From: Macrotis lagotis
Taxonomy: Eukaryota > Chordata > Mammalia > Peramelemorphia > Peramelidae
Assembly: GCF_037893015.1 (NCBI RefSeq)
Contig: NC_133666.1
Coordinates: forward strand, 157,340,498-157,404,497
DNA length: 64,000 nt
Direction: 5' to 3'
Positions 11,785-23,865 of this stretch are shown here, piece after piece. Every line of letters starts with the position of its first letter. Position 1 is the stretch's first letter. The notes beneath the pieces are model-generated. The model worked only from the letters and a program-made list of their open reading frames with translations, did not search any database and was not told the DNA's origin. Both the position numbers and the translations under genes were made by a program.

Positions 11785-11965
11785 TCATTATCAATTTTAA
11801 CTGAATGATAAGATCAGAAACCAGAGAATAGAAATTTTTGAGGATAGTGAGAAGAAATGAATTTAAGTACCAGTGGTAGATAACCTTCTCAAGGAATAAA
11901 TGACAAAATGGGGGAGAGATATAGGATTTGAACTCAGAACTCTGTCCTCTGTGCCTCCTAACAGT
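11785..11965 (-). mobile_element. L2 LINE internal fragment
   Basis: Shares a roughly 150-bp block with 13438-13590 in the same orientation: ttttaactgaat, cagaaacca, taccttctcaagga, gagagatatagga. Both match the antisense L2 coding region as I remember it, so these are two independent L2 fragments rather than a local duplication. Confidence 0.55.
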
Positions 11966-12082
11966 CCCATCACTGACGTACCACAAAATAAACAGTGCTA
12001 TAATTAAGAAAGTGAAATTTTATAGTGTTCAAAATATGTACACATTATATAGGAATACTTTTTGGATCATTATTATAGTTAA

Positions 12083-12742
12083 GATGAGGTCCTGATTAAT
12101 GACCACCCCCTGACATTTTTGAGCTGTTATGAGTCCCCTGAGTCTCCTTGCTCTCCTTGCTAAAATCCTGAAAATTTTAGCTTGATAATTACACATCCTG
12201 CCTTATCAGCAACTTTTGTCTCTGACCTGCTTAGGGTCACCTTTGCCCTGTTTTATTACTCAAGGCCCTGGACCTACTTAAGATTCTCTTTTACCATATT
12301 ACTTTATTTCCCTTTATCAGCACCATTATCCACCCAGAATTATAGTTAGGAATTTTTAAGCCTTACCTTTTCCTAACTGCTCCCTCATTTGCATCATTTG
12401 TCTGGGGTCTCTTTTGACATCCAAAAGTCTTCCTTAACAAACACATTTATAACTTAATTATAAGGTCTAACTGTCCTCATTGACACTATATTTCTTTGGG
12501 CAACTTTTGACATCCAGAGCCATCTTAAACAGACTTAATTATTTAACTAAGAACATTTTTTTCTTTCTACTTCCTTTTGCATCACCCTATATAAATGAAC
12601 ATGTGTTAGATTTCTCCTTGCTAGAGCATCTCTAAGCTCTCAACCTACTGTGCCATTGCAGTGCCCAATAAAATGCCTTCTTGCCTGTGGAAAGAACTTG
12701 ATCTTGTGAATTCTTTCTCAGGAATCCTATGCCAAAATGTCA
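12083..12742 (+). mobile_element. Solo LTR of an endogenous retrovirus (fossil)
   Basis: LTR-like layout on the plus strand: a TATA box ctatataaat (12588-12597), then AATAAA (12667-12672) about 75 bp later, with a short downstream segment. The same order, spacing and many shared words (tgacatccag, tataaatga, cttgctaga, cccaataaaatgcc) recur at 51687-52245, which defines a family. No internal retroviral sequence flanks it. It looks old, because the two copies are clearly diverged. The outer ends are approximate and no target-site duplication was resolved. Confidence 0.7.
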
Positions 12743-13244
12743 TCAGTTATACCCTCCATTGATATAGTTCTTAACCCATATGATGTTTTCTCACTCCTTG
12801 TAATTTGTCTTCATATTCTCCTGCCTTGAAGACTTTCAACTTTTTTTTATTCTTGAGTACTAGTGTAACATTTATCTTTACATCTATTAGTCCTTGCATT
12901 TGGAATATGACTGGCCTACTCCCTTTTCTTAACAACCACTTATTAACATCCTGATTGCTTTTTATCATGATAATTTTTGCATATAGGTAATTTTTGAAAT
13001 ATACTGAAAACAATTCCATTAATCATGCAAGTCTCCATTACCTTTGAGTTTACAAATGGGGTATTCCAAGAGTCACAATCATACATCATTGGGAGAATTC
13101 CCACAATTTAATGCTCAGAGTTTTGCTGACTGAGTTCTAAGGGTAATGATTGTTTTCAATTTCAAAAATTTTTTTGTGCCACCTTTCTAAAACTATAGCT
13201 CACAAAACTTCATATGTGATTCCCATTATGAATAGAGTCAATTT
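12743..13244. other. Unassigned stretch
   Basis: No repeat or gene recognised between the LTR and the L2 fragment. Confidence 0.4.
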
Positions 13245-14400
13245 ACTCTTAGAAATGGAGACTGAGAAAGAGTAGTCAGACAGGTAGTAAGAGAACCAAG
13301 AGAAAATAATGTCTTAAATAATTTAGAAAGAGAATATAAGGAAAAGAGCATGTTGAAGTCTATGGAGAGTTCAGGAAAAATGATGAGTCCGAAAAGGTTA
13401 TTAGACTTGATGATTAAGAAATCATTGTTAGGTTTGCAAGAAATTTTAACTGAATTATAAAGTCAGAAACCATAAAAATAGAAATTTTAGAGGATTGTAA
13501 GAATAAATGAATTGAAGAACTATTAACTATGGTAGATACCTTCTCAAGGAGCAAAGTCACAAAATGGAGGAGAGATATAGGATAATAACTATCAAGAATG
13601 GATAGATCAAGTAAGGATTATTTTGAGGATAGAAAAGATAAAAATGTGACTTTAGGCAGTAGGAAAGCAACCAGTAGATGGGAGAGACTGAAGATTAATG
13701 AAAGTGAAATAATAATAGACACAGAATACAATGGGATTTTTTGTACATTTAAAGGGGTTTGCTTTGACTAGGATAAGGACTACCACATTGTATGAGAAAG
13801 GGGTAAAGGAAAATATGGTAGATAGAAAGCATTTGAGTGATGTGAGATGAAATAGAAAGTATAAAAGGGAATTTTAGAGGATTTTTCAATTTTTTTTCCA
13901 GTAAAATTTTTGAAAAGTTCTTAGCAGAGAGCTTGGGTAGAAAAAGAGCTATAGGACATTGAAAAAATGATTTAAAAAAGTTTTGGAAAATATGTGATAA
14001 TGTGTTTAGTAGTGAGGTGTAAAAGGATTGTCTTTTTCCACTGATATCTCAGTTGAGAAGTCAATAATACAAATTTGTAATGAACCTAGTCAACATGGTT
14101 TCTTTATTTTCCTCAGCTTCTTTTTAGCAGCACGAATATAAACAAAGGCAAGAATGGTGAGGGTAATCCAAGGCAACAAAATGCTTGGAGTTTTACCTGT
14201 CAACAAAAGCAAAAGGGACAAGAGACTCAAGATAATATGGCATAGAGATAAACTGAGTAATAGCAACTTAAGATGGCCAAAGGAGAAGCTTGAAACTAGT
14301 ATAAAAGTGTTGACCTAAGAAAGAAATGTAGGGTAGAGGAATAGGAAGGAATAAGAAAGATGAGCAGAGTTTAGGGTCTCAAGATAGAAACAAAATGGTT
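13245..14400 (-). mobile_element. L2 LINE, internal (coding-region) fragment
   Basis: Over 1 kb follows the antisense L2 order as I know it: gagactgagaaagagtagtc near the left, gagagatatagga in the middle, then aatttgtaatgaacctagtc, cagcacgaatataaacaaag and ggtaatccaaggcaacaaaa to the right. No open frame remains. This is a very old fragment. Confidence 0.6.
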
Positions 14401-15165
14401 AGTAGAATGGGTTCAAAAGCAAAATCCAACAATATGTTGCTTGTAAAAACAAACAAAAACTGAAAACATAAAGGCACAAAGAGTTAAAATAAGGAATTGG
14501 AGTACAATTTTTTTATGCTTCAGTTTAACACAAAGGGTAGGGTAAATTATGATTTCAGACAAGATAACATCAAAATTAATTAAAAGAGATGAGAGAAATT
14601 ATATTTCTCTAAAAAGTGGCATTGACAATGAATTAATTTCATTTCTTAACACATGTACATCCAAAAGCATACCTTCTATATACTTGAAGGAAAAACTGCA
14701 TGAGTGGCAAAGAGAAACAGACAATATAACTATAAAAAAAGGTTATCTCAATCTACTCATATCAGAAATCTAACCACAATTAAACAAGTGAATGATTTAA
14801 ATAGAATTTAGAAAAATTAGCTACTTTATACCTCTGGCAATTATAGAATAGAAATAGAAGGGAATATACATACTCTACACAAAAATTGACATAATGTCTT
14901 AGAAAATACTATAAGCATCTTTTATGGATCAAATTCAATAAGATCAATAAATTCCATTAAAGGAATTTAAGAAATCAAGTGAAAACTAGATGACTTAATC
15001 CTACACAATTATTGGGGCAAAGAATAAATTATAAATATGACAGAAAATATCACTAAAGCTACTAACAATATTGAAACAGCATTGAAAAAATTTAAAGATG
15101 TGGCTGAAGTAGTCCTTAGGGGAAAATTTATCTCTAAAACCTTTTAACAACAAAAGAAAGAGAGA
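14400..15165 (+). mobile_element. Old L1 LINE, ORF2 endonuclease-side fragment
   Basis: Sense translation gives an L1-like stretch (14549-14773) with SGIDNELISFLNTCTSKSIP, equivalent to the conserved NEISILNIYAPN region of the L1 endonuclease domain in the copy near 59690. Downstream are collinear but decayed ORF2 sequences. Both ends are truncated. Confidence 0.65.
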
Positions 15166-15167
15166 AA

Positions 15168-17005
15168 AAGCAGATTGAGTATTTATGAGCATTTATTAGA
15201 TGTCTACTATGAGTCACGCATTGGGCTATGTATTGAAAATATAAAAAGAGACAAAGGACAATCCCTGCCCTTGAGAAACTTACAATCTAAAAGGGGAGAT
15301 AACACAAAGACAAATAAATATGAACAAACTATATACAAGAAAAAAATAGCAATAATTGATAGAGGGATGTCATTGCAATTGAGGGAATAGGGAGAACTTC
15401 CTATAGAAGGAGATAATTTAGCTGGGACTTACGGGAAACCAGGTTGGTCAGAAGTTGGAGTGGAGAGAGAATGTTCCAGGCATAGAGTATAACCAGAAAG
15501 TATGCCAAGACCTAAGAAATAGTGTCTTGATTGGGTAACAGCTTTGAAAGTCGGTGTCACTGAATAAAAAAGTACATTTGGAGTGGGGGTAAAGTGTGAA
15601 AAGACTGGAAACATAGTAAGAGGTTAGAAAGACTTTGAATGCTAAATATAACATTTTGTATTTGGTCCTGTAAGCAACAAAAAAGGAATCCGCTAGATTT
15701 TACTGAGAAGGGGCTAACAATGATTGGATCTATGCTTTAGTGGCTGAATGGAAAATCGATTAGAGTAGAATTGAATTAGGCAGATCCCCAGATCCCCAGT
15801 TAGCTATTGAAGTAATCTATGAGTGAGGTGATGAGGTCCTGTGGTTGCAGAGTCAGATCAGAGGAGGGGGCACAGTTAAGAAATGCTGAAAAGTAAAATC
15901 AACAGGATTTGGCAACAGTTTTTTTTTTTGCATGAATGACATTAGTTTATTTTTATTCTCATTTTGTACAAATGTATTTTTACATTAATAAAATATTCTT
16001 GTTCACAAGTAAACAAAATACCACTCCCCCATGGATATAGATAGACTTGCTTGGGCGAAAAAAGTAAAGGGGAGAGAAAAAAAAATTAAAATAAAAAAAT
16101 AATAGTAACAATTGTAGGTATGGCCAGGTGGCGCAATGGACGAAGCACCAGCCCTGGAGCCACGAGCACCCGAGTCCATATCCAGCCTCGTAAACCCAAT
16201 AATCACCCAGCCATGTGACATGCAAGCCACCCGATCCCCACTGCCCTGCAAAAACCAAAAAGAAGGGGGAAAAAAAAAGACCCAAAATAAAATAAAATAG
16301 TAATAATAGTAGGGGTGGCTGGGTGGCAGACAGAGCATTGGCCCTTGAGCCAGGAGCACCTGAGTCTGAATCCCGTCCCAGACACCCAAAGATCACCCTG
16401 CTATGTGGCCCCAGGCAGGCCACCCAGCCCCACTTGCCCTGCACCCTCCCCCAAATAACAATAACAAAAAATGTGCTTCAGTCTTTGTTCCAACACCATC
16501 AACTCTGTTGTGAGTGGATCACATTCTTTATGATAAGTCCATCACAAAAGTTACTTCCATATTTTTCCACCGTTGCCATTGCTGATCGCAACTCATTTCT
16601 TTCTTATTTCTCCACTACCATGTACTATATTTTCTCTCTCCTTTCACTCTGACTCTGCTGTAGGGTCGCTGAGTGGCGCAGCAGACAGATCCCTGTTCCT
16701 AGGGCCAAGAAGCCCTGAGCCCCCATACCACCCCTTAGGCCCAGAATCCACCTGGCCCTATGGTCCTGGGCAGGCATTCCAATCCCAGCCCCTTGCAAGA
16801 AGTAAAAAAGAAAATGGGCAACAGCTTTCTTATAGAGAGATAAGAAATATTGAAGAATCTAGGAGGACTTGGAGGTTGTGAACCTGAGGGATTGTTAAAA
16901 TACTGCTGTTCTTAGGAGTAGCTAGGTAGAAGGTGTGGGGATGTGTTAATATTTTAGAGAGAAAGATAAATTTTCTTTTGGTTATATCAAGTTTGATTTT
17001 CTCTT
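15168..17005 (-). mobile_element. L2 LINE 3' part, split by a composite insertion
   Basis: The left end (gagcatttattagatgtcta, then caatccctgcccttgagaaa) is the reverse complement of the L2 3' end. The sequence follows antisense L2 to 15921 and resumes at 16817 with ggcaacagctttcttataga and aggttgtgaacctgaggga, also L2. The roughly 0.9 kb between is a foreign insertion. Confidence 0.7.
15922..16816 (-). mobile_element. Composite retroelement carrying three GC-rich SINE modules
   Basis: A poly-T start (minus-strand poly(A)) and an 11-bp direct repeat, ggcaacagttt (15911-15921) versus ggcaacagctt (16817-16827), delimit an insertion in L2. Read on the minus strand, it begins with a SINE-like block (16800-16660). 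A unique block follows (about 16655-16470), then two further SINE-like blocks (16460-16310 and 16260-16115) joined by A/T-rich linkers. It ends in a unique tail and poly(A). The SINE modules are antisense to the element and unusually GC- and CpG-rich. The build recalls SVA-type composites mobilised by L1. The 154-codon minus frame at 15980-16444 reads through the modules and is not a credible gene. Confidence 0.6.
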
Positions 17006-17031
17006 ACAAATGGGAGAAAAATCAGGATCAA

Positions 17032-18001
17032 ATAAGGAACAGAGAGGGATCAAAGAACACAAAGTGAATAACTTTGATTATATAAAATTCAAAAAGAATT
17101 GCAAATGAAATCTAATAAAATTAAGATTTAAAGAGAAAAAAGTAACTGGCAAATACTTTTGCAGCAAATCTCTGACAAAAGTATCATTTCCAAGATTGAT
17201 CTAGATTTATAAGAAAAAGAGTCATTTCCCTTTAAAATCCAAGGTTAAATTTTAAATTTACATTTAAACCTAAGGTTAAGTAGTTCTTATAGGAGAAATT
17301 CAGACTATATATAGCCTTATGAAAAATTTTCCAAATCACTATTAATTAAAGAAATGCAAAATAAAGCCCTTCTAAGATTCTATTTCATACCTTTCAAAGT
17401 GATAAAGCTGAAAAACATGGAAATGAATAAATGTTGGAGAGGCTGTGGGAAAAAAAAGAGGCATTTTGAGTGTGGTTCTATGAACGGGTGCAAATATTTT
17501 GGAAACTGGAATTTTATACAAAAAGTTACTAAGTAGTGTGAATATGTACCCTTAGAGCTGATTCTACTGTTAGACCTATGTATAAAAGTGATTGATTTTA
17601 GAGGAAAAGGTCCTTTATATAAAATATATTTACAGTAGTTTTCTTTTTTTTGTGGAGGCAAAGTTAGTTATTTGGAGTTCTTTGAAAACTAAGAGAATAT
17701 TACTTCACATTTCTTAAGCAATTGAGATGAATTAATAATTCAGTCAAACAACTGAATTAATTTGTGGTAATATTATGTTATAAAAATGAAGAAATAAAGT
17801 CAAAAAGTTATGGAAGACCATGATAAACTGATACAGAATTCAATAAGTAGAACCAGATGAAGAATTTGTGTTATTATATCATTATATTAACGTAAATGGT
17901 TTTGAGAACTTTTATATACTGATAAAGAATGAAATGACCATAAACAGGCCTACAATCTATACAATAACAATACTCTAAAGACTATTCTAAATACTATAAA
18001 T

Positions 18002-18087
<86 letters not shown>

Positions 18088-18480
18088 TAAATATTATAAA
18101 AACAACTCTAAAACTAAATACAATGACCATTCACGATTCCAGAAGACTGATTATGAAGAAACATGATTTCCTTGTAAGAGAGATGACAGAATTAAGATGC
18201 AGGTGGCAAAAATAACACATATTCATTATACAGCTTTTGAGGAGATTTGTTTTGCTTGATGATGTGTATTCATTAATAGAAGTTTATTCTATTTTTTTCC
18301 TTTGAGATTGGATATAGGAGTGAGAACAAATAATTTCTATTAGTTAATTTAAACAGAGGTAGGGAATGTGATATTGCATGAGTTTTCAGATGGATCACTA
18401 ATGATTTCACTTTGTTAATAAGAAACCTCACAATGTGGGAGTAATTACAAATATTTTAATGTAAAAACAAAACATTTCAA
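17032..18480 (+). mobile_element. Old L1 LINE, ORF2 C-terminus and 3' UTR
   Basis: Follows the L1 3' order seen in the other copies: a tttgattatataaaattcaa segment, then ttaattaaagaaatgcaaaa, then tgttggagaggctgtggga, then an aattcaataagtagaaccag block matching the ORF2 end. An A-rich 3' UTR closes the element. It is 5'-truncated and decayed. Confidence 0.7.
18005..18088. repeat. (CT)n(TA)n(CA)n compound microsatellite
   Basis: A CT run passes directly into a long TA run and a short CA run, inside the L1 3' region. Confidence 0.9.
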
Positions 18481-18589
18481 TAAAAAAGATAAAAGGATGG
18501 ATATAAACATATAAGACAATTTCAGAGTTCATGAATATGGAGGTAGATACTTATGGGTGATGATAAGATTTAGACTATGATATGAATTT

Positions 18590-18645
18590 TCCTGACTCCA
18601 GGGCAGGCACTCTTTCCACTGTGCTGCCTAGCACCCAGGGGTTTT
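18590..18645 (-). mobile_element. SINE 5' (tRNA-like) fragment
   Basis: Contains ttcctgactccagggcaggc and ccactgtgctgcctagcacc, the antisense tRNA-like end of the common SINE. The rest of the unit is not recognisable. Confidence 0.5.
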
Positions 18646-18673
18646 AGGAGGACAGTAATAAGGGAATGATTAG

Positions 18674-18882
18674 TTTTTATTCAGTTGTTTCAGTCATGGT
18701 CAACTTTTTGTGACAACCATTTGGGGTTTTCCTGGCAAAGTTATTGAAATGCTTTGTCATTTCCTTATTAAGCTCATTTCATAGATGAAGAAACTTAGGC
18801 AAACAGCAATGTACCTAGGGTAATACAACTAGCAAGTGTCTAAAACTGGATTTTAAACTCAGATCTTCCTGACTCTGGGCAA
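18674..18882 (-). mobile_element. Marsupial CORE-type SINE with RTE-like 3' end
   Basis: Same build as the element at 11581: tcagttgtttcagtcatggt, then tttggggttttcctggcaaa, then gatgaagaaacttaggcaaa. It ends in cagatcttcctgactctgg. It is diverged. Confidence 0.6.
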
Positions 18883-19194
18883 AGGGATGAAAAATGAGTT
18901 TTGAACAATGACATCTGTACGTTTGGAATCATTGGGATAAGAAGAATATTTTAAGGGGGAGTTTTTTAATCATTGAGGAATATGTTCGGATAGATTATCA
19001 TCATCTATAGATGTTTGGTCTCAAGGTGGAGTCATACCAACTTGTCATATATTTGTGTGAAGCATGAAGTCACTGGTATAGTGGTGAAGTTACAGGAGAG
19101 TGAACAGGGTCCTGGGAGAATGTGCTATGGAAGATATTCTTCAATATGTAAGTGATTTTTTTTTTATGTAAGTGATTTGAAAATAAGACCAAAT

Positions 19195-19660
19195 AGATTC
19201 CAGAGGAAAAAATGCAAATGATCATTAACTATATGAAATAATTCTCCACATAACTAATATTAAGATATATGGAAAGTAGAACAACTTTGAGATTTCATTT
19301 CATGCCCAGAAAATTGGCAAAGATTATAAAAGACAGAAATAGTAAGTCAGAGATAATAAGCACAACAATATACTGTTGGTGGAGCTGTGGATTCATGTAG
19401 ATCCTCTGGAAAACAAGAAAAGTAAAAAACTCTTCAAATCTTTTGGTTAGTAAACCCACTACTGAGTAAATGCTCTCAAAGAGCGTAAAGACTTAAAGAA
19501 AGATTTCATATGTTTGAAAATATTCATGCAGCATCCTTTGTGCTAGTAAAAAAATGTGGAAACAAAGTGACTGCCCACCAGTTAGGAAGTGACTGAACAA
19601 ATTCTGTCAAATGAATATAAGAATATTATTGCAACAGAACAGTAAAAATCTACCAAACTT
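19195..19660 (+). mobile_element. Old L1 LINE, ORF2 C-terminal fragment
   Basis: A collinear, degraded match to the L1 ORF2 end: an aaaatgcaaatgatcatt start, tatactgttggtggagctgt, tagtaaacccactactgagt, then an atgactgaacaaattctgtc-like block. Confidence 0.6.
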
Positions 19661-19929
19661 AAATGTAATAAACAGTTTTAGTTATTTAATTCTGGTGATA
19701 GGACATCATAACTTTCTTTTTAAAAAAATAAGGCAATAAGAAGGTGTCCATGAGAAAAACCCAGTTTGTTTTGGAAACTCACAAAATGGATCTTCAAACT
19801 AAATTTAAGTAGACTAGTTTAGGCACAGTAACATTTAGATTAGGATATAACAGGTTCATGGAGCTATTAGGTCCCCAATGCTTGATATGAAATGCCATAG
19901 AAGGCCCTAAAGATTCAGTACTTTAAACT

Positions 19930-20960
19930 TCAAAGACTTAGACCCTGGAGGGAGAGAGACTCCAGGTGATAGAGGTCCATGTAAATAAAGCAGGTACAAC
20001 CAATCATTCCACTCAATATCATAGCAGAGGACAGACTCTAGCCCTGGCACAAAGGTTGAAGAGGGGAATAAATAAAAGAATTACAATATATCTGGAGCTT
20101 CCAAAAAATCCAACCTATGGGAGAATAGTATTTACACAACAACTATATGCAAAAACTCAAAAGAGAAAATAAATGGATTTTCAGTAAGGTCTACATACAT
20201 GACTGAAGAATGATTCATAAATAAAATAAAAATTCTGGAGGGCAAAACTGGAATATGCCTCAGAACAGAAAGTGATAGCACCGTTCCCAAGTAACATACT
20301 CCCTGAAAATGAAAGTAGACAACAACTTTATGAGACATATTGAAACCAATTTAAAAGAATATAAAGCTGTAAAATAATCTTCTATCAAAAAAATTGACCT
20401 GAAAAAAGAGCAGAGAAATAATTTACTCAGAATTTAACTGAAAATCAATCTAGACACTATTTAAAAAAATAATAAAATATGAGGTGGCCAGGTGGTGCAG
20501 TGGATAGAGCACTGGCCCTGGAGTCAGGAGTACCTGAGTTCAAACCCTGCCTCAGACACTTAGTAATTATCTAGCTGTAAAAACCTAAAATAAAATAAAA
20601 TAAATAAAATAAAACAAAATAAAATAAAATAATAGAATAATAAAATAATACTGCTTCAAGGTGAAGAGAAAAAATTCCCTTATCATTCCTTAAAAAATAA
20701 CCCCCCCAACAAAAAGACAATAGAGGTCCAAGGATGGCAGAAATTCTAGAACTTCCACATCAAAAAGAAAAGCAAATAGCCAGAAAGTTCCAAAGAAAGA
20801 ATGTAAGAATCACCAGAGAACCATATCAAGATCCTAACAGACCTGTTTTGAGATATTGGGGAGGAAAGCAAAAATAACCTACCTCACAAAGTTAAATATA
20901 ATCCTACAAAGGAAAAATGAACATCTGTTAGAATAGAGGACTTTAAAATTTTTTTTTTTT
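19930..20960 (+). mobile_element. Probable old L1 ORF1 (HAL1-like) remnant
   Basis: A-rich, strand-asymmetric sequence. The right part (20690-20950) keeps the rough order of an L1 ORF1 C-terminus, ending near ttaaatataatcctacaaag and agaggactttaaaa. The left part is assigned only by composition. A SINE interrupts it. The alternative is an unclassified A-rich repeat. Confidence 0.35.
20481..20655 (+). mobile_element. tRNA-derived SINE, internally deleted, AAAAT-rich tail
   Basis: Starts gaggtggccaggtggtgcag and continues through ggccctggagtcaggagtac to taattatctagctgt. It then jumps to the tail, missing about 40 bp of the usual ccttgggcaagccacttaac segment. The tail (20581-20655) is an AAAAT-type simple repeat. 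Confidence 0.85.
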
Positions 20961-21091
20961 CTGAATTGTTAGCAGGAAGGAAGGAAAGAGGGTAGGAAGA
21001 GAAGCGGGAAGGAAGGAAGAAGCAACATTGCCCACTGAAACTGGCCAGTTGTGTTCCCATGAAGGCAGCTATTATGACTACTCACAGATTG

Positions 21092-21225
21092 TTTGCCCTT
21101 CTTTCTTGAAGAGGATCATTCACATCAGCAAAGTAATGTCTTGACTTGCAAGTGAATTGAATTTAAAGCTGAATTTTAAGATTGCAATGTCAATGTTCTA
21201 TTCACTATGACAACTAGCTGCATCT
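21092..21225 (-). mobile_element. Long-bodied marsupial SINE fragment
   Basis: Shares its body (cttctttcttgaagaggatc, then gtcttgacttgcaagtgaat) with the SINE at 44905-45197. It has a shortened middle and ends in caactagctgcat. Confidence 0.55.
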
Positions 21226-21499
21226 GACCAGTGTTTTAGCAATATAAAGGCATCTAATCTAAGGAGAGATGATTTTAGTTCTTTAAAATTTGTCTTTTTT
21301 TTTTTCAATAAATATTTTTCTCCTTCTAAGTTTAGTTTCTTCAGGCCAATTTGACGATAAACTGAGTTCTTAAGTAGTATAAGCTCTTAAATAGCTCCCT
21401 AGTATAAGGAGAAAGTTTAATCAATAGTAAGGCTAAGTAATTTAAGCAGTAGGCTATACTGGGTCTTATTTTTGCCATTGTACATGAAAGTATCTGCTT

Positions 21500-22340
<841 letters not shown>

Positions 22341-23155
22341 ATCTCTTATTGTTCTCCCCACTGTGTTTTATCCTAGACCACTGCTATATCTTGACTTCTC
22401 TAGTTCAGCTCACAAACCCATACTATTTGCTATTTTATTTTCATTTCTATTACAATAGTTTTGGAAAAAGGAGAAGAAAGTAAAAATAAACTAATTCTTT
22501 TTCCCTTTTTTTCTCCATTAAAATTTAGATGAATTGGATACCTAGACATTACATAGGCCCACATTTCTAAAGGTCAGACTTGAATTTTCCCAATAGAACA
22601 TCCTCAGATAATAGGATTGCCTCAGGGAAGCCTACATTTTCTATTTTGAGATGTGAGCAGTATGACAGATAGGCTAGTGTTGACATTTCATTTTATTTGG
22701 AATATTCCACACACTTTTCACTTTGACATATTTGAAGATTTGATGATGTGTTATTAATTGTACATTATAACCTTCTCTATCTTAATGTTCTGGCAAAGTT
22801 TTGAAAGTGAAATGAAAATTTGAAGACAAATCCTCTTCAAAGACTATCTCACTTATTTCTTTTCAGTCTAGTATTGATAATTGCTGAAGATCATTGAAAT
22901 ACAATTGAAGAAAAAGATATTACTCAATACAGCTATTTCACATTCAAAATAGCACAGATGATAAACTAGTATGTTCTCTTTAAAAGATTCATCATTAATA
23001 CTTAAAAATAAACTTCTTTATATTTTCTAGTCATCTGGTAAATGATATAAGCATGAAGGAGTTTTACTGCTCACATTGGAATAAACAGTGTAGAACTTGG
23101 TATCTTATATCTGGACCCAAATTTACTGGATAATAACCTCTTTATATGCCTAAGT
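22341..23155. other. Unassigned stretch
   Basis: No repeat family or coding signal recognised. Confidence 0.4.
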
Positions 23156-23159
23156 ATCA

Positions 23160-23360
23160 TGTGATCAGAGATTTAGAACTAGAAGGGACCTTATAGGATA
23201 TAGAATACAGTCCTATTGTATTTTTGCAGATGGGAAATTGAATCATAAAGAGATCAAGTGACATATACAGGATCACACTAATGCTGGTGAGTAGAAACAG
23301 TATTTTAATCTGAGATTCTGATTACAAATCTAGCACTTTCCCATCCATGCCATGTTACTT
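23160..23360 (-). mobile_element. Ancient CORE/MIR-like SINE
   Basis: Layout tttagaactagaagggacct, then gcagatgggaaattgaatca, then caggatcacactaatgct, then ctagcactttcccatccatg. This is the antisense order of an old CORE-containing SINE. Confidence 0.45.
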
Positions 23361-23689
23361 GACTTCTCCCAAATTTTAATTCCTTAATATAAAAATACAT
23401 TGAGCTTCAAAGGTCAAATGCTTGACCTTGTACAAGATTGTAGGAATATCTTTGTAAGTCTTACAGTACTCTACAAATAAATTTTGATTAACTATGTTGA
23501 ATTTTTGAATTTTAATTATAGAATTATTCCTTTATCATTATATTTTAAAATTCATTTGTTAAATTTATTTCTGAGATTTTAGAACTTCTAAGGAACAAAT
23601 AGTCTCTATTTAGAGTTCATTAAACAATGTATGTAGTAGGTATCAATTACATCTCTCCTTAAAGTCTACAAAATATTTTGCCTATGTTA

Positions 23690-23865
23690 TACTATTTGGT
23701 CCTCTATGAATTAAATACTTCTATTTTCTTCATTTAAAGAAATGGAGTTTCAGAGAGGTTAACATGACTTGCTCAAAGTCTCAGAGCTAGAAAGTATCTG
23801 AGGCATGAGTCAATGACAAATTTTTCCTAACCCCAAGTCCAGTACTCTATTCACAATATTAAATT
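23690..23865 (-). mobile_element. MIR-like SINE
   Basis: Contains aagaaatggagtttcagaga, then ggttaacatgacttgctcaa, then ccaagtccagtactctattc, the antisense MIR order. Confidence 0.55.

Noticed and set aside
11785-13590. Local segmental duplication between 11790-11930 and 13438-13590
   Set aside because: Both are diverged pieces of the same L2 region; the flanks differ, so independent repeat insertions explain them.
15980-16444. 154-codon minus-strand frame (and 128- and 109-codon frames nearby)
   Set aside because: They read through SINE-derived modules and A/T-rich linkers of the composite element; composition follows the repeat, not a protein family.
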